From Pseudomonas batumici (GTDB lineage Bacteria; Pseudomonadota; Gammaproteobacteria; Pseudomonadales; Pseudomonadaceae), in the NCBI RefSeq assembly GCF_000820515.1, contig NZ_JXDG01000054.1, forward strand, positions 1 to 64,000: a DNA stretch of 64,000 nt, read 5' to 3'. Positions 8,965 through 17,734 of this stretch are shown one piece after another. Each line of letters begins with the position of its first letter. Within the stretch, counting starts at the first letter, position 1. A program made the translations under genes and the position numbers. The notes under the pieces are model-generated. The model worked only from the letters and a program-made list of their open reading frames with translations, was not told the origin of the DNA and ran no database searches.

Positions 8965-9653
8965 GTGACGGTCACGAGGGGCTGGATTTTTCCACGGTGA
9001 TCGCCTCCACCGTGCATGACATGAAGAACTCCCTGGCGATGCTGACCCAGGCCCATGGCCAGTGGCTGGCGCGCTTGCCCGGCGTCGAGCGTGAAACGCC
9101 CGAGCACAGTGTGATCGAGTATGAGTTCGCGCATCTCAACACCATGCTGGTGCAATTGCTCGGGCTGTACAAACTGGGCGTCAACCAGCTGCCGCTGCGC
9201 CCGGATTATCATGAGATGGACGACTTCATCGGCGCGCAACTGGCGGGGCGCCAGGAATTGCTGAACAGCCGCGGGATCGTCGCCAGTTGCGAGGTGGACG
9301 ATTTCAGCCCGCTGGGGTTCTTCGATCGGGAATTGATCAGTTCGGTGGTGGGGAATATCGTCACCAATGCCATCGGCTACGCCTGTCATGCGCTGCTGGT
9401 CAGTGTCCGTGAAGAGGGCGAGCAGTTGGTGTTGAGCATCAATGACGACGGCCCCGGCTATCCGGAGCAGATGGTCGAGCGCCAGGCCGATTATGTCCAG
9501 GGCATCAATCCGGCCACCGGCAGTACCGGCCTGGGGCTGTATTTCGCCGCGCGGATTGCCGGGCTGCACGAACGCAACGGCGTGCGCGGGCGGATCGAGA
9601 TCGCCAATGGCGGGACCTTGGGCGGGGCATTGTTCAGTCTTTATCTGCCTTGA
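8961..9653 (+). CDS. Compact soluble sensor histidine kinase
   Basis: 230 residues with no membrane segment. An H-box-like motif VHDMKNSLAML near residue 15 carries the likely phosphorylated His. The ATPase part has an N box (NAIGYACHA), G1 (NDDGPGYP) and G2 (STGLGLYFAARIA). There is no sensor domain, so input must come from a partner. The 4-base overlap with the receiver-TPR gene makes that protein the obvious partner. Confidence 0.85.
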   Translation: MSDGHEGLDFSTVIASTVHDMKNSLAMLTQAHGQWLARLPGVERETPEHSVIEYEFAHLNTMLVQLLGLYKLGVNQLPLRPDYHEMDDFIGAQLAGRQELLNSRGIVASCEVDDFSPLGFFDRELISSVVGNIVTNAIGYACHALLVSVREEGEQLVLSINDDGPGYPEQMVERQADYVQGINPATGSTGLGLYFAARIAGLHERNGVRGRIEIANGGTLGGALFSLYLP

Positions 9654-9737
9654 TCCCGGGGACGCAACCTCGAATGGATCAGGCTGTCAGGCTTTTCTGT
9701 ATTCCCTGCTTGAAATCCTGAACGGGTGATGCGTATT

Positions 9738-9768
9738 TTGTACAGGACGCCGTTCGCGGCCCGTACAA
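9738..9768. promoter_or_regulatory. Inverted repeat before the glutamine-synthetase-like gene
   Basis: TTGTAC and GTACAA form arms separated by 19 bases, ending 16 bases before the start codon. Position and symmetry suggest an operator for a local regulator, or overlapping promoter parts (TACAAT is a good -10). Regulator unknown. Confidence 0.35.
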
Positions 9769-9784
9769 TAACAAGGATTGAGTC

Positions 9785-11128
9785 ATGACGACCGATGGCC
9801 AGCGTTCACTCGCCCAGCGACTGACCGGCATTGATGAGATTGAGTGTGTCACCCCGGACCTCAATGGCGTACCCCGCGGCAAGGTGATGACCGCCGAGGG
9901 CTTTCTCGAAGGGCGGCGCCTGCAGATGGCCCGTGGGGTCTTGCTGCAATGCATCATGGGCGGTTACCCGCCGGCGCGTTTCTACGGCAGTGACGACGGC
10001 GACCTGGCGCTCACCGCCGACCCCCGGCAGATTCATCGCCTGCCCTGGAGCCGGCAACCGCGTGCCCTGGCCATCTGCGATGCGGATGAGCTGAGCGGCG
10101 AAAGTTCCAGTCTGTCGACCCGTGGCCAGCTCAAGGCGGTGATCGCGCGTTATGCGGCCCGTGGCCTGGCCCCGGTGGTCGCCACCGAGCTGGAGTTCTT
10201 CGTCTTCGCCCCCAACCCCGACCCGACCCAGGCTTTCCTGCCACCCGTGGGCCTGGACGGTCGTCGCGAGGATGGCCATTCGGCGTTCAGCATCAGTTCC
10301 AACAACGGCCTGCGCCCGTTCTTCAGCGAAGTCTATGAGTGCATGGCGGCCCTGGGTCTGCCCCGGGATACCTTCATGCACGAAATGGGTGTCAGCCAGT
10401 TCGAGATCAACCTGCTGCATGGCGATCCGCTGCTGCTGGCCGACCAGACCTTCCTGTTCAAGCACCTGCTCAAGGAAGTCGCCCTCAAGCACGGCCTGAC
10501 CGTGGTGTGCATGGCCAAGCCGCTGGCCAACACCCCCGGCAGTTCGATGCATATTCACCAGAGCGTGGTGCGCACCGAGGGTGGGCGCAATGTGTTCAGC
10601 GATGCCGATGGCGAGCCGACGGCGATGTTCCGGCATTTCATCGGTGGACAGCAGGCCTGCCTGGCGGACTTCACGGCGCTGTTCGCGCCGAACGTGAATT
10701 CCTACCAACGGCTGTGCCACCCCTTCGCCTCGCCGAACAATGCCTGCTGGTCCCACGACAACCGCGCGGCCGGCTTGCGCATTCCGGCCAGTTCGCCGGT
10801 GGCGCGGCGCGTGGAGAACCGTTTGCCGGGCGCTGATGCCAACCCCTATCTGGCCATTGCCGCAAGCCTGGCAGCCGGCCTGCACGGGATCGAGCATGAG
10901 CTGGAGCCGACGCCGGCGGTCCAGGGCGAGTTCGAAGTCCCGGAGGCTTTGTCATTGCCATGTACCTTGCACGCCGCGCTCGAGCGTCTGAAGCGTAGCC
11001 CGTTGGCCAGGGAACTGTTCGGCAACCTGTTCATCGAAGGCTACATCGCTTCGAAGAGCATGGAACTGACCAGTTTCCTGGGTGAAATTACTCCCTGGGA
11101 GCGTCGTGTTCTGGGCGCCCAGGCATAG
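9785..11128 (+). CDS. Glutamine synthetase family protein (gamma-glutamylpolyamine synthetase type)
   Basis: 447 residues, the size of PuuA/PauA-type ligases that attach glutamate to putrescine or other polyamines using ATP. Metal and substrate motifs of the glutamine synthetase fold are present: ATELEFF, HEMGVSQFEINL, SMHIHQS, NSYQRLCHP, NRAAGLRIP and GADANPYLA. It lacks the adenylylation-site region of the true GlnA. No other polyamine catabolic gene is adjacent, so the substrate is inferred. Confidence 0.85.
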   Translation: MTTDGQRSLAQRLTGIDEIECVTPDLNGVPRGKVMTAEGFLEGRRLQMARGVLLQCIMGGYPPARFYGSDDGDLALTADPRQIHRLPWSRQPRALAICDADELSGESSSLSTRGQLKAVIARYAARGLAPVVATELEFFVFAPNPDPTQAFLPPVGLDGRREDGHSAFSISSNNGLRPFFSEVYECMAALGLPRDTFMHEMGVSQFEINLLHGDPLLLADQTFLFKHLLKEVALKHGLTVVCMAKPLANTPGSSMHIHQSVVRTEGGRNVFSDADGEPTAMFRHFIGGQQACLADFTALFAPNVNSYQRLCHPFASPNNACWSHDNRAAGLRIPASSPVARRVENRLPGADANPYLAIAASLAAGLHGIEHELEPTPAVQGEFEVPEALSLPCTLHAALERLKRSPLARELFGNLFIEGYIASKSMELTSFLGEITPWERRVLGAQA

Positions 11129-11200
11129 CTGTAGCCGTCCCGTTCGGGCTATCTTGTCGGATAGCCCGATACCTCACTCAAGGAGCCGCTCGGAACGCCG

Positions 11201-12544
11201 ATGCGCCAAATCTGGAAACCCTTTCGAGCGCTGTATTTCGCCTCGCTGATGATGTTGATCGGCTCGGGCCTCCTGAGTACCTACCTGGCCCTGCGCCTGG
11301 CGTCCGAGCATGTCGACGGCCTGTGGGTGGGGGCCTTGATGGCCGCCAACTACTTCGGCCTGGTGCTGGGCGGCAAGCTCGGCCACCGGCTGATTGCCCG
11401 GGTCGGCCATATTCGCGCCTATGCCACCTGCGCCGGATTTGTCGGGGCGGCGGTGCTCGGCCATGGCCTGATCGACTGGCTGCCGGCCTGGCTGTTGCTG
11501 CGGATGATCGTGGGCCTGGGGATGATGTGCCAGTACATGGTCATCGAGAGCTGGCTCAATGAGCAGGCGCAAGCCAATCAGCGCGGCGTGGTCTTCAGTG
11601 GCTACATGATTGCCTCTTACCTGGGGCTGATCCTCGGGCAGATGATCCTGGTCCTGCACCCGGCCCTGGGCCTGGAACTGCTGATGGCGGTGGCGATGTG
11701 CTTTGCCCTGTGCCTGGTGCCCGTGGCCATGACCCGGCGGATCCACCCGGCGCCCCTGCATCCGGCGCCGCTGGAGCCGCGCTTCTTCATGGAGCGGGTG
11801 CCGCAGTCGCTGACCACCGTCCTCGGCGGCGGGATCATCGTCGGCTCCTTTTACGGTCTGGCACCGTTGTATGCGTCCCAACAGGGGCTTTCCACCGAGC
11901 AGGTGGGCCTGTTCATGGGCTGCTGCATTTTCGCCGGTTTCCTGGTGCAGTGGCCGTTGGGCTGGCTGTCGGATCGCTATGATCGGGCGGTGCTGATTCG
12001 CACCATCGCCTTTCTGCTGGCGCTGGCCTCCTTGCCGTTGGCGATCCTGTCCCATGCGCCGCTGGAGGTGCTGTTCGTCGCGGGCTTCGTGGTGTCCTTG
12101 CTGCAGTTCTGCCTGTATCCGCTGGCGGTGGCGTTTTCCAACGACCATATCGAGGGCGATCGGCGCGTTTCGCTGACGGCCATGCTGCTGATGACCTATG
12201 GTATCGGCGCGAGCATCGGGCCCCTGGTGGCCGGTGTGCTGATGAAGCTGTTCGGCAGTCAGATGCTCTACGCGTTTTTCAGTTTCTTCGCCTTGATGCT
12301 GGTCTGGCGGATCCGGCCGCAGGCGGTGACCCACCTGCATCAGGTCGAGGATGCGCCGCTGCAGCAGCAGGTGGTCGTGCCGGAGGCCATGTCGCCGCTG
12401 GGTGCCGCGCTTGACCCGCGGGTCGATGAGCAGATCGTGCTCGACCAGATGTGCGACGGTGTCGCGCGCGCACCGCACGAGGTCGAGGCGGTATCCGAGG
12501 TGGACGAGTCGGACCCGGAGCCGGCGCACAAGTCGAGCAACTGA
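11201..12544 (+). CDS. MFS transporter (YcaD-like)
   Basis: 447 residues with about 12 membrane helices in residues 1-370. The first loop motif between helices 2 and 3 is GGKLGHRLIARVGHIRAYA, a form of the MFS motif A, and its second copy is GWLSDRYDRAVL. An acidic hydrophilic tail of about 75 residues follows the last helix. Probably an efflux or uptake carrier of the plasma membrane; substrate unknown. It follows the ligase gene by about 70 bases and may be cotranscribed. A strong terminator follows. Confidence 0.87.
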   Translation: MRQIWKPFRALYFASLMMLIGSGLLSTYLALRLASEHVDGLWVGALMAANYFGLVLGGKLGHRLIARVGHIRAYATCAGFVGAAVLGHGLIDWLPAWLLLRMIVGLGMMCQYMVIESWLNEQAQANQRGVVFSGYMIASYLGLILGQMILVLHPALGLELLMAVAMCFALCLVPVAMTRRIHPAPLHPAPLEPRFFMERVPQSLTTVLGGGIIVGSFYGLAPLYASQQGLSTEQVGLFMGCCIFAGFLVQWPLGWLSDRYDRAVLIRTIAFLLALASLPLAILSHAPLEVLFVAGFVVSLLQFCLYPLAVAFSNDHIEGDRRVSLTAMLLMTYGIGASIGPLVAGVLMKLFGSQMLYAFFSFFALMLVWRIRPQAVTHLHQVEDAPLQQQVVVPEAMSPLGAALDPRVDEQIVLDQMCDGVARAPHEVEAVSEVDESDPEPAHKSSN

Positions 12545-12556
12545 GGCGGCGAGCAT

Positions 12557-12593
12557 AAAAAACGGGCCACCTGATGAGGGTGGCCCGTTTTTC
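12557..12593. terminator. Bidirectional terminator between the MFS and PilZ genes
   Basis: The arms AACGGGCCACC and GGTGGCCCGTT enclose a short loop, with A run before and T run after, serving both convergent genes. Confidence 0.88.
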
Positions 12594-12608
12594 CTGGCGG
12601 CTGCCGGG

Positions 12609-13349
12609 TCAGAAGTCGTCTTTGTCGAAGCGCCGCGCTTCACGCTGCAACTGATAGACGAAGCGCTCGACCTGGCGTTGGACCAGGCCGCTCATGTTGT
12701 GGAAGCGCACGCCGGCGAAGGTGGTGTTGATCCTTTCCTCGAAGTGCAGGTGACGCAGTTCCACGGGGGCGGTCATGGGGCCGTAGGGCAGGGCGGCAAT
12801 GAAGCGCTCGTAGACCTGGCCCAGTTGCAGGCGGTCGGAAATATCACCGTCGAAACGCAGCTTGCAGCCGGTGGCGGAAATGTCCAGCAACTTGCCGTTC
12901 ACCGGTGTCTTGAGCTTCTCGCCGCCCAGTTCGACATTGACCAGTGCGGTCAGCTTCAAGGCGGCGCGGAAGGCATTGCGACGTTGGTGATAGACCACTT
13001 CATCGGGCATCGAGCCACGGTAGCAACCGTTGGTCTCGTCGATGGTCATGGGTTGCGGTTGTTCCCAGGCGATGCGCACGCCTTCATGGAAGCCTTCGAT
13101 CCGGAAGGGTTCGCCGGCGGAGAGGAAGCGCTCGCCGTCGCGAGGGATCATTTCGTCCAGGGCCAGGGTGCCGGCTTCGCGGTCGACATCGATCACAAAG
13201 CTCTGGAAGCGTTGGCTGCGCTCATGAAAGGTGATGATCAGCGGGTCATGACTTTCCTGCAGCATCCGCAAGTTGGCGGAAATTTCCAGGGGCGTGCTAA
13301 GCACCTTGGGTGGCTGCGGAGCATCATCCGCGCTTGGGGCATTGGACAC
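12609..13349 (-). CDS. ycgR: YcgR-type flagellar brake protein (PilZ domain; FlgZ)
   Basis: 246 residues. The N-terminal half is a YcgR domain (about residues 20-120) and the C-terminal half a PilZ domain with RRNAFR near residue 124 and DISATGCKL near residue 160, the two c-di-GMP contact sites. It slows the flagellar motor when c-di-GMP is high. The place directly beside flgN and flgM is that of FlgZ in P. fluorescens. Confidence 0.93.
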   Translation of the reverse strand: MSNAPSADDAPQPPKVLSTPLEISANLRMLQESHDPLIITFHERSQRFQSFVIDVDREAGTLALDEMIPRDGERFLSAGEPFRIEGFHEGVRIAWEQPQPMTIDETNGCYRGSMPDEVVYHQRRNAFRAALKLTALVNVELGGEKLKTPVNGKLLDISATGCKLRFDGDISDRLQLGQVYERFIAALPYGPMTAPVELRHLHFEERINTTFAGVRFHNMSGLVQRQVERFVYQLQREARRFDKDDF

Positions 13350-13444
13350 GGTTCATCAATCTCCAGACAAAATACGACTGCACGCACAGGCTAGCATTTT
13401 GCCAGCATGTTGCGCGCCTTGGTAGAGCACACGCAAGGCCCGAT

Positions 13445-13912
13445 TCAAGCCTGACTGAGTGGGCGTGGCTTCACAGACTTCGCTGTCGAGCCGCGCGCAT
13501 CATAGAGGGCAGGTGTTTCACCGCCGGTCAGGATCTTCAACTGGTTTGCGGTTGTCGCTTGTTGAACCTGGATATTACGACCGTTGAGCTCGTTGGCGGC
13601 TTGGCATTCGGCCAGCAATTGGGTCAGCACATCGCTCTGGCTCAGCAATTGTTCACCGATACCGGACTGCGCGGCGAGTTGTTCCAGGCCGGCGCGGTTG
13701 GTGGGCAAATTGAGGCCGGCGAGTACCTGGCTGCGTTTGCGGCCATGCTGTTCCAGCAGAATGATCAGCGCTTGCTTGCGAGCCAGAATGTCTTCCAGCT
13801 CCAACATATTGCGGCCATGGAGCGCCAGGGATTCGGCGCGCAGCAACTCAAGCAGGTCTTGAGCGGGAGCAAAATCGTCGGTGATCAGTTGCAGTAGCGT
13901 GTTGTCGTGCAT
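13445..13912 (-). CDS. flgN: Flagellar export chaperone FlgN
   Basis: 155 residues, mostly helical, with the FlgN pattern LLELLRAESLALHGRNMLELE near the start followed by ILARKQALIILLEQHGRKR. It guards the hook-filament junction proteins FlgK and FlgL before export. It is third in the flgA-flgM-flgN order on the minus strand, 48 bases after flgM. Confidence 0.9.
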   Translation of the reverse strand: MHDNTLLQLITDDFAPAQDLLELLRAESLALHGRNMLELEDILARKQALIILLEQHGRKRSQVLAGLNLPTNRAGLEQLAAQSGIGEQLLSQSDVLTQLLAECQAANELNGRNIQVQQATTANQLKILTGGETPALYDARGSTAKSVKPRPLSQA

Positions 13913-13960
13913 GGCTGGCCTTGGTTTTTAAGCGTCCAAAAGCCTGACGCAGGCCGGAGC

Positions 13961-14281
13961 CTAGCGCTGGGCTTCGAAGTTGAGCAATTTGCTGGCTACG
14001 CGGTTGCTGTCGACCTTGTAGCTGCCATCGGCAATCGCCTGCTTCAACTCGGCCACACGGGCGCTGTTGACGACAGGTTGGTTGCGCAGCTTGTCAGTGA
14101 CTTGTTGCAACTGCTGAGCCTCATTACTGAGGTGTACCGATTCCCCGCTTTGGCTGACCGCTGCCGCCTGCGTGTTCACGGACGCGGATTTGCCGGAACT
14201 GTCGGCTTCCTTGCTGGCGCTGGTGCGCGTACTGCCTGTCAGTGACGGGGCGTTATTCAAACGACTGAAATCGATGACCAT
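13961..14281 (-). CDS. flgM: Anti-sigma-28 factor FlgM
   Basis: 106 residues from the ATG at 14281 (MVIDFSRL), preceded by AGAGG at a slightly long distance; an upstream extension to 14398 has no support. The C-terminal half (SVHLSNEAQQLQQVTDKL, then AELKQAIADGSYKVDS) is the FliA-binding part. It holds sigma-28 inactive until the hook is finished and it is exported. Confidence 0.93.
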   Translation of the reverse strand: MVIDFSRLNNAPSLTGSTRTSASKEADSSGKSASVNTQAAAVSQSGESVHLSNEAQQLQQVTDKLRNQPVVNSARVAELKQAIADGSYKVDSNRVASKLLNFEAQR

Positions 14282-14432
14282 GATGAAAAAAACCTCTGGG
14301 TATTTGGACGCTTGCCTTGTTTTCGGCCATACCCGGTAAAACTTTAGGCTCATATGAGAATGAGCCCCACGTGATGGCGGTACCGCTGTCTGGAGCACAG
14401 TTTAGGAAAAGCTTTCGCTTAGCGCCAGTTCC

Positions 14433-15194
14433 CTACAAGGCGACCTCCACTTGTCCCGGCGCGGTCACCCGGGCCTTGATCACGCGTTGGGAGTTCAGGT
14501 TCTTGATCCTGATCTGCTCGTTCAGGCCGCCGTTGGACAGGGCTTCACCCGGCATCTTGACCACCAGGCCACCGCTCGTCGCGCTGATGACCACCTGATC
14601 ACCCTTGCGGACCACCTCGGCCTGTTCCAGATGGACCAGGGTGACGACCTGGTCCATGACCATTGGTCGGACAAGTTTCTGTCCGATGGCTTCGTCCGTG
14701 GACGTCAGGAAACCCTGGTTGTTCAGGCTGATGTCGCGCTCACGCAGGGTGACGTCACCGGGTTCGATGATGCCGGCGCGCTTGAGGGGGCGTGTGGTGA
14801 CCACCACATTGCGGAACAGCTTGACCTGGGCCGGTACGAACACGGTCCAGGGCGAACTGCCTTCGCAGCGAACCTTGACCGTGACGCGGCCAATGGGGGT
14901 GGCCGGGCTTTCCAGGGTGGCTGTCAATTCCTTGTCACAGGCGGCCATGCGCAAACGGGGATCGAGCTGGTTGACCTGGATTTCGTAGCGCCCTTCGGTT
15001 TGACTGCTGGCCAGATAGTCTTCTACGGTGAACTCAAGAAAGCCTTGGGTCACGCCGATAAGCTGATCAGGCAGGGTCGCCGACTCAGCAAGGGCAGGAC
15101 CGCCGGGGTTCAGACAGCATAAAGCCGCCAAGACCCAGAGCAATCTGCGGTACTGTGAGGTCAGGCGTCGAAAAAATGTCGTTTGTGCTTTCAT
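14433..15194 (-). CDS. flgA: Flagellar basal-body P-ring formation chaperone FlgA
   Basis: 253 residues with an N-terminal signal peptide (basic stretch FFRRLTSQYRRLLW, then a hydrophobic core, cleavage near ALA-ES). The mature part holds the SAF-like fold with RPLKRAGIIEPGDV and IGQKLVRPM. It assists P-ring assembly in the periplasm. No normal ribosome site precedes the ATG, and a sigma-54 promoter sits almost on the start. Confidence 0.92.
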   Translation of the reverse strand: MKAQTTFFRRLTSQYRRLLWVLAALCCLNPGGPALAESATLPDQLIGVTQGFLEFTVEDYLASSQTEGRYEIQVNQLDPRLRMAACDKELTATLESPATPIGRVTVKVRCEGSSPWTVFVPAQVKLFRNVVVTTRPLKRAGIIEPGDVTLRERDISLNNQGFLTSTDEAIGQKLVRPMVMDQVVTLVHLEQAEVVRKGDQVVISATSGGLVVKMPGEALSNGGLNEQIRIKNLNSQRVIKARVTAPGQVEVAL

Positions 15195-15207
15195 AACAGT
15201 ATAAAAA

Positions 15208-15222
15208 GCAAGGCTCGTGCCG
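15208..15222 (-). promoter_or_regulatory. Candidate sigma-54 promoter of flgA
   Basis: On the minus strand GGCACGAGCCTTGC has the -24 GG and -12 GC exactly 10 bases apart. Transcription would start about 2-3 bases before the flgA ATG. RpoN control of flgA is known in Pseudomonas; the near-leaderless start is inferred. Confidence 0.5.
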
Positions 15223-15273
15223 TTTAATGCCGCAGAGGCGTCGGATCATGAAGCTTGGTAAGAGGTGGCTGGT

Positions 15274-16200
15274 ATGGCGGGTGTGATGGATTCGGTGAAC
15301 CAGCGTACGCAACTGGTCGGGCAGAACCGCCTCGAGCTGTTGTTGTTTCGCCTGGATGGTCAGCAGTTGTACGGGATCAACGTCTTCAAGGTGCGGGAGG
15401 TGCTGCAGTGCCCCAAGCTGACCCTGATGCCCAAATCCAGCCCGGTGGTCTGTGGCGTGGCGAATATCCGTGGGGCGACCATTCCGATCCTGGATCTGGC
15501 GATGGCCACCGGGGCGGGTGGGCTCCAGGATCAAAGTAATCCGTTTGTGATCATTACCGAGTACAACACCAAGACCCAGGGTTTCCTGGTGAAATCGGTG
15601 GAGCGCATCGTCAATATGAACTGGGAAGAGATCCATCCGCCGCCCAAGGGCACCGGACGCGATCACTACCTGACCGCCGTGACCCGGATCGACAACCAGT
15701 TGGTGGAAATCATCGACGTCGAGAAGATCCTCGCCGAGGTGTCGCCGACCTCCGAATCGATTTCCCATGGGGTGGTCGATGTCGAGACCCAGGCCAAGGC
15801 GATTTCGATGCGGGTGCTGACGGTGGATGACTCATCGGTGGCGCGCAAGCAGGTCACGCGTTGCCTGCAGACCGTGGGCGTGGAAGTGGTGGCGTTGAAC
15901 GACGGCCGGCAGGCGTTGGATTACCTGCGCAAGCTGGTCGACGAGGGCAAGAAGCCGGAAGAGGAATTCCTGATGATGATTTCCGACATCGAAATGCCCG
16001 AAATGGACGGTTACACCCTCACGGCCGAGATCCGCAACGATCCACGCATGCAAAAACTTCATATCATCCTGCATACTTCCTTGTCAGGGGTCTTCAACCA
16101 GGCGATGGTCAAGAAGGTCGGCGCCGATGACTTCCTGGCCAAGTTCCGTCCCGATGACCTGGCAGCCCGGGTGGTCGGTCGGATCAAGGCGGCAGAATAA
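15274..16200 (+). CDS. cheV: Chemotaxis protein CheV
   Basis: 308 residues. Residues about 20-160 form a CheW-like coupling domain (LELLLFRLDGQQLYGINVFKVREVL, then IRGATIPILDLA). Residues about 180-305 form a receiver domain with DDSS, the phosphoacceptor in ISDIEMPEMDG and Lys in FLAKF. It couples receptors to CheA and adapts by phosphorylation. The ATG at 15274 lies 8 bases after AAGAGG, so it is preferred over the GTG at 15265. Confidence 0.95.
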   Translation: MAGVMDSVNQRTQLVGQNRLELLLFRLDGQQLYGINVFKVREVLQCPKLTLMPKSSPVVCGVANIRGATIPILDLAMATGAGGLQDQSNPFVIITEYNTKTQGFLVKSVERIVNMNWEEIHPPPKGTGRDHYLTAVTRIDNQLVEIIDVEKILAEVSPTSESISHGVVDVETQAKAISMRVLTVDDSSVARKQVTRCLQTVGVEVVALNDGRQALDYLRKLVDEGKKPEEEFLMMISDIEMPEMDGYTLTAEIRNDPRMQKLHIILHTSLSGVFNQAMVKKVGADDFLAKFRPDDLAARVVGRIKAAE

Positions 16201-16254
16201 GCGACCGGGAACCTCCGTTCCCGGCGGTACCAACGATTGTAGAGGCGGCATCAT

Positions 16255-17082
16255 TTGTCTACGGGTAATTTGGATTTCGAACAGTTCCGGGTCTTCCTGG
16301 AAAAGGCCTGTGGCATTCTGCTCGGTGAAAACAAGCAGTATCTGGTTTCCAGCCGTCTCAATAAACTGATGGAGCAGCAGGGGCTCAAGTCCCTGGGCGA
16401 GCTGGTTCAGCGGATCCAGGCCCAGCCACGCAGCGGTTTGCGCGAGCAGGTGGTGGATGCCATGACCACCAACGAAACCCTGTGGTTTCGTGACACCTAT
16501 CCCTTCGAGGTCCTGAAGAACAAGGTGTTGCCGGAAATGATCAAGGCCAGTCCTGGCCAGCGTCTGCGGATCTGGTCGGCCGCGTGCTCGTCGGGGCAGG
16601 AGCCCTATTCGATCTCGATGTCGATCGATGAGTTCGAGCGGACCAACATGGGGCAGTTGAAAGGCGGCGCGCAGATTGTCGCCACCGACCTGTCCGGGCT
16701 GATGCTTACCAACTGCAAGAGCGGTGAATACGACAGCCTGGCCATTGGCCGCGGTCTTTCGCCCGAGCGCCTGCAGCGTTACTTCGATCCCAAGGGGCCG
16801 GGACGCTGGGCGGTCAAGGCGCCGATCAGGAGTCGGGTGGAGTTTCGCTCGTTCAACCTGTTGGACAGCTATGCGAGCCTGGGCAAGTTCGACATCGTGT
16901 TCTGCCGCAACGTGTTGATCTACTTCTCCGCTGAAGTGAAGAAGGACATTCTGCTGCGTATCCACGGCACCCTGAAGCCGGGCGGCTACCTGTACCTCGG
17001 GGCATCGGAAGCCCTGAACGGTCTGCCGGATCACTATCAGATGGTGCAGTGCAGCCCGGGGATCATCTACCAGGCCAAGTAA
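16255..17082 (+). CDS. cheR: Chemotaxis protein methyltransferase CheR
   Basis: 275 residues. It methylates glutamates of chemoreceptors using S-adenosylmethionine. The N-terminal helical domain is followed by the methyltransferase fold with IWSAACSSGQEPYS and VFCRNVLIYFS. The start codon is TTG, placed 6 bases after AGAGGCGG; reading from it gives the N-terminus MSTGNLDFEQFRVF expected for Pseudomonas CheR. It follows cheV and ends at a strong terminator. Confidence 0.95.
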   Translation: MSTGNLDFEQFRVFLEKACGILLGENKQYLVSSRLNKLMEQQGLKSLGELVQRIQAQPRSGLREQVVDAMTTNETLWFRDTYPFEVLKNKVLPEMIKASPGQRLRIWSAACSSGQEPYSISMSIDEFERTNMGQLKGGAQIVATDLSGLMLTNCKSGEYDSLAIGRGLSPERLQRYFDPKGPGRWAVKAPIRSRVEFRSFNLLDSYASLGKFDIVFCRNVLIYFSAEVKKDILLRIHGTLKPGGYLYLGASEALNGLPDHYQMVQCSPGIIYQAK

Positions 17083-17101
17083 GCGGCAAGCAGGACAAAA
17101 A

Positions 17102-17134
17102 GACGGGAACCCCAGCGGGTTCCCGTTTTTTTTG
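17102..17134 (+). terminator. Terminator after cheR
   Basis: The stem GACGGGAACCC / GGGTTCCCG with loop CAGC is followed by eight T. It separates cheVR from the flgBCDE operon. Confidence 0.9.
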
Positions 17135-17244
17135 CTGGATTGTTTTGCCGCTTTACTGGCACTCGGCGGAAATGCCTTGCCGCTTTTCTGGCATTGCCGC
17201 TCGCCATCTGCCCGCAAGCCCTTGATTTACAAGCATCAGAAAAC

Positions 17245-17260
17245 TGGCATGGGCCTTGCT
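17245..17260 (+). promoter_or_regulatory. Sigma-54 promoter of flgBCDE
   Basis: TGGCATGGGCCTTGCT has GG and GC separated by 10 bases and closely fits the RpoN consensus. The start would be about 50 bases before flgB. RpoN/FleQ control of the rod-hook genes is established in Pseudomonas. Confidence 0.75.
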
Positions 17261-17323
17261 ATGTCACTTGCAACGAACAGCCTGTTCCAAAAAACCAGGT
17301 CAACCCGCTAAAGGTTTCCCGAC

Positions 17324-17731
17324 ATGAGCATCAACTTCGATAAAGCGCTCGGTATCCATGAGCAAGCCCTGGCCTTCCGCGCCCAGCGCGCCGAAGTTCT
17401 GGCGAACAACATCGCCAACGCCGATACCCCGAACTACAAGGCACGGGACATGGATTTCTCCTCGGTGCTCGCCGAGCAGAGCGAAAAGGCCCAGAACGGC
17501 AGCTTTGCACTGAACACCACCAATGCCCGCCATATCGAAGCCCAGGGGCTGAGCAACGGCGATGCCACGCTGCAGTACCGCACACCGATGCAGCCGTCGA
17601 TCGACCAGAACACCGTGGATGCGCAGATCGAGCAGTCGAACTATGCGAAGAACTCGGTCGACTTCCAGGCCAGCTTCACCCTGCTGAACGCACGATTCAA
17701 AGGGCTGGTTTCAGCCCTGCGTGGAGAATAA
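17324..17731 (+). CDS. flgB: Flagellar basal-body rod protein FlgB
   Basis: 135 residues, a proximal rod subunit exported by the flagellar type III apparatus. The N-terminal motif LANNIANADTPNYKARDMDF is the flagellar rod signature, and the C-terminal QASFTLLNARFKGL is typical of FlgB. First gene of flgBCDE, 3 bases before flgC. Confidence 0.96.
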   Translation: MSINFDKALGIHEQALAFRAQRAEVLANNIANADTPNYKARDMDFSSVLAEQSEKAQNGSFALNTTNARHIEAQGLSNGDATLQYRTPMQPSIDQNTVDAQIEQSNYAKNSVDFQASFTLLNARFKGLVSALRGE

Positions 17732-17734
17732 GTC

